DNA of 64,000 nucleotides from Symbiodinium natans (Eukaryota; Sar; Dinophyceae; Suessiales; Symbiodiniaceae): the NCBI GenBank assembly GCA_905221605.1, contig CAJNDS010001180.1:320725-384724 (forward strand). Reading direction: 5' to 3'. Below are positions 12,462 to 24,000 of this stretch, piece by piece. Position 1 is the stretch's first letter. Each line of letters opens with the position of its first letter. A program made the position numbers and the translations under genes. The notes under the pieces were generated by a model. That model made no database searches. It had not been told where the DNA came from and saw nothing but the letters and a program-made list of their open reading frames with translations.

Positions 12462-12607
12462 TTTTAGGGTTTAGGGTTTAGGGTTTAGGGTTTAGAGTTT
12501 TAGGGCTTAGGGTTTAGCGTTTTAGGGTTTAGGGTTTAGGGTTTAGGGTTTAGGGTTTAGGGTTTTAAGGTTTTAAGGTTTTAAGGTTTTAAGGTTTAGG
12601 GTTTAAA
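12462..12607 (+). repeat. Interstitial telomere-like tract, G-rich strand
   Basis: TTTAGGG units mixed with a short TTTTAAGG sub-array near 12562-12595. Same orientation as the tract 116 bases to its left. Confidence 0.9.
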
Positions 12608-14938
12608 CGGGATCCTGGTACCCCCGAGATGATCATCCCTACTAGGGACTGTGAGTAGAACGGGGGGAACATCCCAAGGCTCGGTGTGCAAAATCAGAGC
12701 CGAGAGGCCCCAAACTCAACCGCCCCCACAATCTTTCTACATCCTTCGGGCTTTCTCTAGATTCGGGTCCCTTCTGGGTCCTAGAGTTCAAGAGCTACCC
12801 CTTTCTGAAATCACGACTTTACCACGCAACAAAAAAAACCACGCAGGCACCGTGGGGCCTGAAAGGCTTCCGAAACTTTTGGCGAGCTTGGCGTCTCCTT
12901 GGGCTTGGCCTTCTGGCGCTCCGAGGCCTGGTTGTCAGGCTTGGGGAAACTCTTACAGATCAGGGCTTTCGGGGTTTAAGGGGCTTTACAGGGTTTGAAG
13001 GGTTTAAAAGAAAGGGGCTTAAAAGGCTTGGAATTTCCAGGAACCTCTTTCTAGACCCTTCCGACCCTTTCCTCCTTGTCGCTGTCGGCATTGTGTGAAG
13101 GGTTTCTTATGAGGTTGGGAAGCAAGCAGACGCCCTGGCTCAAACAGCAATGTACCCGACTCACAGACAGCCCCACGCCTGTGACTCACGGGGCAGAAAT
13201 TGCCCATCCCTTCCCCCGATGTCTAAAGGACATAGAAACCTACTATCCGACCCGCCCCCCCCGTTTTCTGGGTTGGGAAAGGACTCCCTCTTCCCATGAA
13301 AGCTGCAGCTGAGTTTTTGTTCCGGCAAAAGCGCCGAAATTCTCAACAACAACCGTTCAGAGCTCTTCCCGCATGTGCCTGAGGGATGCTGCCGCGAAAT
13401 CCAGTGCACGCCAAGGAGGGTGCGGGCTGAAAATTGGCGGATCCCAACGGGCTCTTTTCAAAAATTGACCGGAAACCCTTGGGCCCCTGAATAGAGCCCA
13501 GCCAGGCCACTGAGTCATCCTTCCCATCCAGGGAGACTCGTTGCCCGTGGCAGACTGCAGGTCCTTAGACGGGTGTTTGGAGCGAGAGAATGAAAGATTT
13601 GGGGTGTTAAAGCTTGGAGTTTAGGCGGGTTGGAGTTTAAGGCTCCAGTGAAGAACCTGTAAAGATCCATGGACAGATGACAGATTGGTGGCAGTAGACA
13701 GCGTGACGGATTTCTGGGGAGTCGCGCCAGCCAGTTTGCCACAAGAGCGCGGAAGAGAATAGCTGAAAAGCTAGGCACCGAATGTAGCGATTCCTTGATA
13801 CGCTGTCTGTCATGGTCATGACGTGAACCAAAGGGCTGGCTGGGACCCCATCGCCATTAATCGCACTGGGCTGCTCGGCAGGCTCGTGCCTGAGGATTCA
13901 AGGTTTGCCCCCCAGCTGAAGTCACTGAAGCCTGAGGGCCCCCGATCCCCAAACCCCAAAACACACAACATTCAACGCAAACCGCTCGCTCGCATTCACA
14001 TCTGGCCCAAACCCCCGCCCCCTCCCCCACTCTCAACTCTCTCAACTCCCTCTCTCTGCATGCTTGACCCCCCTCTCTCTGCACATCTTTTGTTTTGTTT
14101 TGCTCTCTCTCTCTCTCTCTGTCTCTCTGCCCCTCTCTCTGCACATCTCTCTGTGCATTTACCTGCACCTTTTCGGCACTCTCAAGGCATCTCCGAGCGA
14201 CGGGAGCTCGGCGAATGAGAGGCCGTGGGGGCTTGCCATGGCCGGAAGAGGCTGAAAAGGGGTTGAAAAGCTGCTTCAAATTGCTTCAAGGCACCCCATC
14301 CTTCCTTCACCCTTCTCTTCCCCTACTCTACTTGCGGTGCTCTCGAATTGCGATGCTCCATTATTGCGGGTACCCAAATGGGTGTGTCAGGCGGCCGGCT
14401 GAGAGCGAGAACATGCGATGGCGGCGGGGAATCAGCAGTTTGAGAGCGCTGCGCTCCGCCTGTTGCCTAGGAACCTGAGAACCCATCGAAACTTCCTAGA
14501 AGCCAGCGGCTTCGCTTAGCGATGCTTAGGGGCTTTGAGTTCAAGGTGCTCCTTCCTTGGGCGTTTGGGAAGGTGAGTTGCCAGTCTCAACCTTGCATGT
14601 GCTCTGGATCTCCAGCTGAGACATCGACCAAGCCACTCCGGCTCAGCCATGGGGCCGCCCCTCAGATGTAGAGCTGAAGCTGATTGAATATGAAGCCTTG
14701 AATGTCACTTGTAGATTGAGCCATATTATGATTGAGCACCAAAGTTTGCGCGCAGGAGGCCCCCGGCATTTTGTTGCCCCCCCCCCCCCTCTCTTGCCCC
14801 CCCAGGCTGTCGTTCTTTGCGTTTCCTGAGGCAGGCGCCTGCCTGGGCCTCCAGGGCCACGGCCGAACCTGGGCTCGAAGAAGCGGGAGATGCTGAACAG
14901 GATCAAGAAGTCTAAGAGGCTACTGCGGTGAGGGGCGA
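12608..14938. other. Region without a supported gene
   Basis: Unique sequence with a CT-rich microsatellite-like patch at about 14030-14165 and a poly-C run near 14777. No convincing coding region or RNA gene. Confidence 0.55.
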
Positions 14939-14985
14939 CCCTAAAAACCCTAAAGACCCTAAACCCTAAAGCCCCCAAAACCCCC
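14939..14985 (-). repeat. Degenerate telomere-like tract, C-rich strand
   Basis: ACCCTAAA units interrupted by A and G insertions, about 95 bases left of a perfect G-rich tract. Confidence 0.7.
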
Positions 14986-15079
14986 AAAACACCCTGCGGC
15001 AGATCGATCCCTCCTAGGGTCCCCCGCGCGGCTCGGGCCGTTGCCGCAGGGGCACCTGGGGCACCTGGGGCACATGGCA

Positions 15080-15168
15080 CAGGGTTTAGGGTTTAGGGTT
15101 TAGGGTTTAGGGTTTAGGGTTTAGGGTTTAGGGTTTAGGGTTTAGGGTTTAGGGTTTAGGGTTTAGGG
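15080..15168 (+). repeat. Interstitial telomere-like tract, G-rich strand
   Basis: About twelve perfect TTTAGGG units. Confidence 0.93.
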
Positions 15169-15328
15169 ACGCCCTGTTTCTTGAAGCCTCTGAGCCGATA
15201 AAGGGAAAGCACCTTTGTGAGGGAGTTTGGGGGTTTCAGGTTAGGGCTTCGCTCTTTCGCACGAAGTGGCACCACACATTCTAGCCGCTGCACCCGAAGC
15301 CTTCAAAAGACGCACCCGATACACTGCC

Positions 15329-15401
15329 AAACCCTAAACCCTAAATCCGAAGGGCCCCCAACCTTGAAACCTACCCTAAACCCTGAACCCCGAACCCTGC
15401 A
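15329..15401 (-). repeat. Degenerate telomere-like tract, C-rich strand
   Basis: Two short CCCTAAA/CCCTGAA clusters about 25 bases apart, facing the perfect G-rich tract at 15080-15168. Confidence 0.75.
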
Positions 15402-15580
15402 CCCATAACTGCGTTAGATCCACGGATCTGCACTCCGCGCCTCGCGTTGCGGGAGCCGCCGGATGGGCGGCAGGCGCCACGAAGGCACTGGCAGGGGATT
15501 ACATGTCTATGCGGACATAATGTAAAACTATATGCATAGAAAAAGAACATGTATATACATATATATATATAACATGTTCA

Positions 15581-16225
15581 TTACTTCCCCACCCTCGGTG
15601 TCTAGTTGTTAGATTTTAAACTCCACTCTTCTCCTTGCCTGGAAGCATGGAACTCTTCTCCTCGCCCAGTCTACTCCTCGCTCATCCCTGGAGTGCCCAA
15701 CTCCAAAGTGTCCTGGAGTGCCCAACTCTAGTGCGTCGCCGGAGCAACCCAACCCCAAAGTCTTCTAGGGTGCCCAACCCCAGAGTCTCCTTGGAGTGCC
15801 CACCACCAGAGGCCCAACCCCAAAGTCTCCCTAGAGTGCCCAACCCCAGAGTCTCCTTGGAGTGCCCAGTTCCAGAGTCTCTCTCGAGTGCCCAGCCCTA
15901 GAGTGTTGCTGGAGTGCCCAAACCCCAAAGTATCTCTACCAAGAGAGGGTGGGGATGTTCGAAGTAAAACTATTTACTTCGAACATCCCCACCCTCGCTT
16001 TGTAGAGATACTCTGGGGTTGGGCACTCCAGGGAGACTCTGGGGTTGGGCACTCCAGCAACACTCTAAAGTTGGGCACTCCAAGGACACTTTGGGGTTGG
16101 GCACTCCAAAGATGACTGAGGAGTAGACCGGGCGAGGAGAAGAGTTCCGCGCGAGGAGCAGAATTCCAGGCGATGAGAAGAATTGAGTTTAAAATCTAAC
16201 AACCCCACACCGAGGGTGCGGAATA
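15581..16225. mobile_element. Foldback element with minisatellite arms
   Basis: The two ends are inverted copies of each other: both carry the CACCCTCGGTGT word and TTGTTAGATTTTAAACTC, read towards the centre. The arms contain a repeated unit of about 28 bases ending GAGTGCCCAACCCC on the left, and the reverse complement GGGGTTGGGCACTCCA on the right. The centre is a perfect hairpin with 24-base arms (15945-15968 and 15973-15996) and a 4-base ACTA loop. No transposase frame is present. It could be a nonautonomous foldback transposon or a locally formed inverted duplication. I see no clear target duplication. Confidence 0.75.
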
Positions 16226-16230
16226 ATTTA

Positions 16231-16372
16231 TTTAGGGTTACGGGTTCAGGGTTCAGGGAGGGTTGAGGGTTGATGGTTTAGGCTTGAGGGTTGAGGGCTG
16301 AGGTTTAGGGTTTAGAGTTTAGGCTAGGGTTTAAGGTCTAAAATCTAGGGTTTAGGGTTTAGGGTTTAAGGG
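16231..16372 (+). repeat. Degenerate telomere-like tract, G-rich strand
   Basis: TTTAGGG, GTTCAGGG and GTTGAGGG words, cleanest at 16347-16372. It begins directly at the right end of the foldback element. Confidence 0.75.
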
Positions 16373-16507
16373 ATATGTTGTCTGCAGGATTCGATCATAA
16401 TCGATTACACAGATCCTTGCACGGCTGTCCAAGCCAGAGTTGATGCTTCAGGGAGATGCATCGCAGAAACTCGCAGAGCACCCCAAGCCTCACGTCATGA
16501 AACTGAA

Positions 16508-16535
16508 TCCCTAAACTCTAAACCCTAAACCCTGC
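16508..16535 (-). repeat. Short telomere-like tract, C-rich strand
   Basis: Three to four CCCTAAA-type units. It is the last telomere-like tract in the window, so the mosaic ends near 16.5 kb. Confidence 0.8.
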
Positions 16536-18338
16536 CTGGATGCCATGTAGCAAGCCATCGCCAGTGCAAGGGACCGCCAGAAGCGCACCTTGCAGCGAGG
16601 CGGGCTGAGCTTGGAGCAAAGTTCCATGCGGACATGTGACCTTGACGACGAATTTGCATGGTTGATTTTTAGTCCTTGTTGCTCACATGCGGGAACAGCA
16701 TCTGACACCGTGCTGCTGAACATTTTTGAGCCCACATCCACGTCCACATATGCCCCTTTTCAACTTCCAGAAAAAAAAGTTGCCAAGCAGTTCCGAGTGC
16801 CCAGTGTTGTGTTGCTTGCAAGCCAAATTCCAAGCACACCTTTTTGCGTGCTGTTGTGTCAACGTGCATAGCCTGTGGGCTTCTTTGAAGAACCAGCGCT
16901 TCGAAACCCGACCACAAATCCGGCGCAAGCCTGCTGCCGCCCTCGTCCTGCAGCCATGGCTCGGAAGCAGAATGGCTCTTCAAGCTACCCGTCAATCCGA
17001 CCAAGAGGCAGGGAAAGCTGTTGCGCATACATCGGTCCACAAGCTGAAGCACACACTGGAGCTGACCTTTCCTGCAATGCAAACATTTTGCTTGTAGATT
17101 TAACTGGTTGTTGCTGTGGCTGTTCGTGGAACCGAGGCAGAACATCTTGACGGGGCGAGTCCGAAGCGCCACGACGTTCCTTTCAGACACGTGGCACCGT
17201 CATGTTGCTGCATATGCTCAAGAAACAAGCTCACAGCAAAGGCTCTACTACAGCTCTACTACAATTGATCGCAGCCATCTAAATGCTCTTGCAACCCTAA
17301 GCGAAATGGTGCATGTGCACTGTGCACGCAAGTTTTTTTGCAAATGATCTCGTACTCGTTTTCAACCTTGCGATGCGTAGGCAAAAATACGTTTGTGAAG
17401 AATCTGCTTGAAAAGCATGTGCGTACCTGTGGGAAGGCCATGCTACATCCTTCCGTAGATGCTGCAAGCACGGTGGTGCGAGGCCATTGCGAGCGGTGCA
17501 TGTATGTGGCGCGCACGGTGCGCATATATGTCTACAACGAGCTCACGTGGAGCGTGTATGGCTATGACTTTAGAAACAAGTTGTCTAGAAGTAGGGGTCT
17601 TCAGGAAGCACGCGGGAAAACAATGGAGACCCATCTCCATTATTTCCGCTCATGTTTGTATGATACTTCACGTTAGGTTAAAGCTCCCTTTTGCTTGAGG
17701 TCAATACGGACGTGCGACTTTGCGAGCATCTTGGAGTATTCAAAATGTTAGCACTTGATATATGCAATGAGCTGTGTTTTCGCATGACATGAGAGTCGAG
17801 GTTCTCAAATGGCATGTTGTTGCCCCCAATCTGACTTTGGCAAAAGCCTTGCTTGAGCACGTGCCATCAAGTCTCTGACAGCGGGGACGTAGGGTATAGT
17901 GCAAGGCGCAATGTACGCGCGCGCAGTGTGTGCCTGCAGTCCGTACGCATGCAGTTGCACCGAGCACATGATTCACTAGAATTGATGCTGGATTTTGTTG
18001 TTCTGAATCTACAGGTATGCTCCCTAGTTGATGGTTCCCGTTCTGCGACAGAGTGGGTGCAATGTACATGGCGGCCTTCACATAGTCCAAGCCTGCCGAG
18101 CTTGTGCGTGCTTTGGCCGGCTTCGGAATGCACGGCAAGCGTGCTTGATGATCACCTTCATGCCTCAATAATATGTGCGACTAGCCTGACGCTCGCTCAG
18201 ATGTCCTATAGCCAAGCTGGCTTTCAAGTACAAAACGGATTCGCAACTCGAAAGCCCGTTGACATCGACACGCTTTTTCGTGCTTTGGTATCTTCGTCGT
18301 GGCCGCTTTGGTCTTTTTAAGCCGCCCCGTGGGCTGTC
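16536..18338. other. Region without a clearly supported gene
   Basis: Sequence composition changes here and telomere-like repeats stop. Frames on both strands stay open for up to 173 codons, but I recognise none. One plus-strand stretch (17338-17676) reads in a protein-like way without a known motif. Exons of an unrecognised gene are possible. Confidence 0.4.
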
Positions 18339-18973
18339 TCAGACAGGCTGGATAACCTCTTTGACCACCAATGCAATGTCCCAGAAATGGGTGTTTGCGA
18401 GCGTATTGTGGGTGGTGCTCGACAGCATCTTCATACTCTCAATGGCTACTGTAGCGTTTCTCCAAACCTCATGGTTGTAGCAAAGCATCCGCTGAGGCAT
18501 TGTCATGAAGGGCACGTAGGGTGCATGGCATGACAACTGCAGAGCCTCTAGGCGGATGCAGCGGGCCAAACTGCTTGTCACAGCCAGCGGCAAACCTGAA
18601 GGCGAGAGATCTGGACCGGTGCGTGGGTCCAAGGCCAGGATGGCAAAGACATCCACACCCATGCGCTCCAAGTAGCCTGCTACTGCCCGGGCAACGTTTA
18701 CACCGAGCGAGTGCCCGCTCAAAATCACCTTGACACCTCTACTCGAGGCATGAATCCCAGAACAGCCTTTACGAAAGAAGCGAAAGCTCCGAAGCGTATA
18801 GCTGTCTCCATGCATTCAACCGATATGCTGGCGCTGGCTGTGGGGAACATAAGGCCAGCAAGGAGAACATAGGATTCTGGGAAAGGTGCCTGTCGCACTA
18901 GTCCCGAGAAGAAAGCAAAGGCGGCATCCCTTCTACATTCGTGCTCCTGCGGAAGTACTGCTGCTTCCGTCAA
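18339..18973 (-). pseudogene. Thioesterase-like alpha/beta hydrolase fragment, frameshifted
   Basis: The 158-codon frame at 18339-18815 contains a nucleophile elbow GHSLG preceded by a hydrophobic strand (VKVIL). About 25 residues on is an ALDPR segment that could supply the acid, and near the C terminus a HFWD histidine. This order fits the thioesterase branch of alpha/beta hydrolases, as in the releasing domains of polyketide or peptide synthases. An 82-codon frame at 18725-18973 lies just upstream and shifted by one base. Its end (GFMPRVE) would run into the GHSLG frame after a one-base change near 18735-18745. A broken gene, a sequencing indel or a cryptic intron would all explain this. 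No synthase domains are adjacent. Family assignment is by motif only. Confidence 0.5.
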
Positions 18974-19884
18974 TGTCGTCTAATGCCCGCACGCTGCGCA
19001 GATGCTTCGACACAAACACGGGGTTCAGCTTTCAAACGGTCAGGCGTGGACGGTAGAAACACAGCTCGGTACGTGCAATGAACTCGGAGGGACCTTGAGG
19101 AAGACCAAGCAGTCCAAGCGGTAACCAACGGTGTCAAGTCCGAAAGGTTCGGGGACCTGTTGCGACTGCTGCTCCGTTTCCTAGCGGTTGCCTAGCACCT
19201 TCGGAACCCTTTTGGAACCCTCTGAATCGGGAAACGGTCTGAGACAACAGCTCACGGTCGAACGCATTAGGGACCTCGATTCGAAGCCATAAGGTTGAGG
19301 CCGGTGACGGGCTTCATGCTTTTGCCAAGGGCCCACTGCTGCAGAAAACCTTTCAGCAATAGAGCGGACTGACGAAGAAGGGGGAGGTCAGTACATCGCT
19401 GAGGGATCTGATGCTCGAAGCCCCACGTTAGACAGGCCACTGTTGCTCTGCGCACGGCCCCTTCGGAACCCGTTGAATCATAAGATGACGCCGTGGACTT
19501 GTGACTGTGATGGCTGTGACGGTGGGAAGAGTTCCAGACTGGGCACATGCAGCGGCTCCGAACATCGTGCTATCCGCTCAAAGCTGCCGAGGCCTCGCCG
19601 TGCCTGCTTGTGCCAAAAACACGTCTGCAGAGAATCTCAGACTGCCACTCCGAGTGCAAAGAGATGCGAAAAGCACAAGCAGTTTAGTAGTGGGGGCATG
19701 AGCTGCGAGAGGAAGGACCATGGCGGTACTGGAATGCCTTCACGCCCACCGAATCGAAGGAAGATGTGAGCTTGGCCTTGTGATTGTGATTTTGAGGAAA
19801 ACAAAGGGAGGTAACACTTAGACCGGGCAAGGGCTTCGTCTCAGCCCTTGCTTGCCCCTTCGCACGAAGCCTCGTGGCCTTCTG
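18974..19884. other. Region without a supported gene
   Basis: Unique sequence with short open frames only. Upstream exons of the hydrolase fragment could lie here on the minus strand, but I could not identify any. Confidence 0.5.
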
Positions 19885-20217
19885 CTAACTTCGTCGAACC
19901 TTCCCTGCATTCGTACAGCAAGAGGTGCGATCATATTGGCTCGGTGCGCCTTGAACCTGTCTCGACCTGCGTGCTGTCAGGAATTCTGCATACTTCTGCG
20001 CGTCTCGGGAAAGAAACTCCTGCCACCGCTTTTCGTTCTCCAGCATGAAGTCATGGCGCCGCCTTTCGTTCTCCTGCATGAAGTCATGCCACTGCTTTTG
20101 CTCGGCCTTGTTCCGCTCCACGTTCTCCAGCTTGAAATCATGCCATTGAGCAAGCATTTCCTTGTGCCGATCTACGAGGTTCTCGATCGATGACCTTCTT
20201 TTCGATCTTCTGCGCAC
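19885..20217 (-). CDS. Coiled-coil repeat protein fragment
   Basis: The minus-strand frame holds a charged helical repeat in which a WHDFxxEN or HDFMxEN unit recurs four times (about residues 22-70), spaced by 14-18 residues and rich in K, R, E and Q. This pattern predicts a long helix or coiled coil. The frame begins at a non-ATG codon, so it is probably an internal exon. No enzymatic motif is visible, and the function is unknown. The frame beyond residue 85 looks less protein-like and may be intron. Confidence 0.35.
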   Translation of the reverse strand: MRRRSKRRSSIENLVDRHKEMLAQWHDFKLENVERNKAEQKQWHDFMQENERRRHDFMLENEKRWQEFLSRDAQKYAEFLTARRSRQVQGAPSQYDRTSCCTNAGKVRRS

Positions 20218-21080
20218 TGAGATGCCAGAATGCTTTCGATCCGCGTTGCCATGGGCGCTTCAGATGCTGCATATTCTTCAACATGGTTCTTATCTGCAAA
20301 CAACTTGAATGACAAGACGGCCGTGGCATGAATCATCAACAAATGCACATCTTGTGCATACACATGTGGCAAATTAGGCTGGTCGAATTAACGGGTGTTG
20401 CAAGTTTAGTCCCCCGCTTCCGTGTCTTGCTCAGGCTCAGAGGCTCAGACCCTCCCAAACGAACCCTGAACAGGCTGTCCCTGCACCTCGGCAAGGAAGA
20501 CCCGGTAGCCCAGCACCAGGGAGGCATCGGCCGGCTCGTCCCACGTGGTCCTGCGGTCGAATCAGCGGGGCCTTGGGGTCCGCGGATGTTCTCTTCTCTT
20601 CAAGTTCTTCTCAGGTTTGGCTTAGGCCTGCGCAAGAAGGGCGCATCCACAACGCATCTGCCCTGGAAAAGCCGCAAGTTGCTGAAGCCTGTGTGAGCCC
20701 AGGCCTCTCTTTTTTTCTCGAGCTAAGACCCTTTACGGGCTTGCGACTTCGCAGAGCCAAGGCCCTAAATCCTAAACACCAGACCCGCCCCTATCTGGAA
20801 GACGAGGCGCTCCCGGCCCCAAGGGTGGTCGGATCAGTCCACCGGCTGCCCCTAATGTACAAGTCGATGAACCAGTTCATTCGTAGAAATGAAGACCTAG
20901 CCGCCAGTCACTTAAGCCCGGCGACAGCAACAAAGCATGCAAGAAGAAGAACTTGTCATGCTATCGCTTCGGTGATTTGAAGCCCCGTGACACTGTGGGA
21001 AAAGCCTAACAGGAGAGGCTGGAAGACACAGGACATGAGGCAGCAAGAACCTGCTTCGCAGGTCAAACGGTCAAACATGG
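20218..21080. other. Region without a supported gene
   Basis: Intergenic sequence 3' of the large receptor-like gene. It ends with that gene's stop at 21081-21083 on the minus strand. I see no recognisable coding unit. Confidence 0.5.
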
Positions 21081-24000
21081 TCAAACGTAAACGTACATCA
21101 CCCGAGTCACTTTGTCAGGCTCTGCAGTGTTGCTCTCCACGGGCTCGTCATTCTTTTCATCCTGGCAAAGATCTTTATCTTTCTGGTCTTTTTGGCCTTG
21201 TGGAACTTGCGCGCGGGAGTCCACACTTCCGGTAGGTGCAAAGGAGCTGGACCTGATCCGACGCCTGTACTGGGGCGAGTTTTGGTCGAAGGTGACTTCG
21301 GAAGCTATGAGTGCGGCTGCGGAGAGCAACAGGTTGACGTCGTAGACTGCCAACCTACTCACACTTCTTGAGACCTCAAAGCTCTCAAGCTGTGCAAGTT
21401 TCGACGCGGTGCTTTGCAGGGTTGCGGTGACGAGGCTCGCGGGCGGCAGCGTCTGCAAGTTGAACATGCACAACTCATTCTGCCCACCAAGCGCTGCCTG
21501 AAAGCAGAGGGCGCAGCTCGTCATGATCAGTAGTAGAAATATCACTGTTCCAAGTAGACCCATCGTCACAGTACCAAGAGCATCCACAAAAAGCTTCATA
21601 GCCCCCTCAACAGTGCCGATGTGGAGGGCATTTGAGGCCACCAAAACGATGATGCAAAAGCCAGTGAAGCAGTCCAACACGTTCAGGAGCGGCACCTTCC
21701 ACGGCCAAGCCCGCGTTTCCATGATCAGAAAGATCATGAAAATCAGCATCACGGATACGATCTGAACTGGGGGATAGTCAGTTGCCAATGCAATTGGCAA
21801 AGACATCAACGGACCGCGCGCCAGCAGCGCCACCCCAAACCACCAGCTATCCAAGCGAAATCGACCGAGCAAGAAGCGGAAGGCTTGCACCCTGTCACCC
21901 TGGTCCTTGCTGCTCCATGTTGGTACAACCAACACTGCATATGTGCAAACGGTCAGGAAGCCGAGAACGAAAAACAGTAGAAGGAGCAGGCCGGCTACCA
22001 GCATCAGGGTGTGATCCGGCGTGCCGCACGTAATGCTGGGGTATTTCAGGACGCTGTGCACTCCGTTCGGGTGGCTGAAGCACATGAGCGGCGCCAAGGC
22101 TATAGTACTCATGGTGCTGAAGCCCACCTTCAAGGCCGAGAAGGAAAAGCAACTTATTTTCTCAAGCCGTTATTAAAAGGGATTAGAAGCTCTTCTGTTC
22201 AAGAAACTCGGTACTTTTCACTTGGTAAACTTCACATAGGCCCCCAAGGTCCCCGCAGGTCCCCACCTGCAGCACCGCGCCAATGCAACTCCAGGTCTTC
22301 GGCCCCGCCCATCGGTACTCAAAGGGCAAGCAGTAGGAGGCTCGTTGGCACACAAGGAGGTACAGGACCGCTCCAGGGAAGAAGCAGGCTGAGGCGATGT
22401 AGCGCAAGGGCACGAAGCCCCCTGCGATGCATCCGAAGCCGAGGCTGTCGATGTCCAGGAGGAATATTTGGAAGAACTCGTAGATGCCCGTGAGGTTAGC
22501 CGGAAACTTCACCGTCATCATCCCAATGATTCCAACACTTTGTAGCGCATTGATCGTCATCCCAAATGCACAGGTCGTGGTAAACAGCACAGATGCCTTG
22601 GCAGTCGACTGTGATGTCAGGGCGTAGTATGACACAATCAAGCCGGTGCAGACCAGGACAATCGCAGCAACCCATCCGAAGATTTGCCATGTGGTGCACT
22701 CCGTGCAGGTCTCATTGCTCCAAGATTGTCCCTGAGGGCAGTCGGTACATGCGGTTCCTTGGAGACTGCTGCTGCAGCTCCCGGGTGCTCCGCCAGGGCA
22801 GCGAAATTCGCCCAAACACCGGTACGCCGCTAAGGGATCCTCGGGGACGCTGTAGAAGTTCTCCCGCACGGATGGCACGAACTGGTCACCTAAAGTGGAG
22901 CTGCCCGAGATCAGGCTAGTAAGTGTAGAAAGAGCTGGACAGTCAAACCCCTCGCCACACTCCACACAGCTCAGGTTACTCGCGTTGCTCTCGACATTGA
23001 TGTACCCAGCCGGGCAACCGCAGTCTGCCCTTGAGATTGAGCCAAAGCCCAGGGTCGTTCCACCATCGCAGGAATGGCACCAGGACGAGCCTTTTTGGTC
23101 CTGGTACTGGCCAATGTCGCATCTGTTGCAGCTCTGGCTGCCCGAATTGTTCTGATACTCTCCGAGCTGGCATGGCTCGCACACAAGCGCCGCACCAGAA
23201 GGCTGGCTTGTACCCGGCTCACAAGGCTTGCATTCATAGGTCATGCCTTTGTCATCCTCCATCTGTTCTGAGTGGCGCCCCGACACACATGCCCGACATT
23301 CCAAAAATGAAAGGTCGTTCGGGTCGTTCCTGATGTTCGTGAAAGCCTCGAGCTTGGTGTTGTATAAACCAAACCCAGGGAAACATTTCGTCTTGTCCGG
23401 CAACCACGAGGACCAGGAGTTTGGGTTGGCCTGAAGCCAACGGCACGCAACATCCCTGAGGGAGTCACCAGTTTTCCTCCATTCCCGCATCATGTCCATC
23501 ACGTCCTTCTTGTTCCACCGCATGTTCCGAACCAACTCCACGACATTTGGGGCCAAGGAAGACAAGTCTTGGCTCACCAACTTCGTGATCGCGGTGGTAG
23601 CGGCTGAGGTTCGCTTGTCTCCGATCAGGTAGGCATTAAAATCATAGGGCGGGAAGGTAATGTCCACCGGATCTAGGTCCACGAATGTTCCATCGGGAAT
23701 CCACCAATAGAAGGTGCTCTTGACCTGTTTCGGAAACTCTGCCCAACTCCTGGGCAACGCAATGGCCACGGGCATGTCGTAGGCCGTGACCTTTTGCATC
23801 ATATCATCCAAGCCAAACCACCCCACTCCAACGGTCACATACGGGATGCATCGAGAGGCATTGCCACGGCATGCCGGCGATAGCCACCAGTAGCCGTCCG
23901 GGCAGAAGGCCACCAAGTCTCCGTTCGGCTGCCGCTGCAACCCGGCCATATCGCCTGCATCTCTGTTCTGTTTAATTTGGTGCCATACCTGTGAAAACTT

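Noticed and set aside
14643-15080. 145-codon minus-strand frame in the telomere-repeat region
   Set aside because: Low-complexity Gly/Ala/Arg translation that includes degenerate CCCTAAA sequence; no start context or domain.
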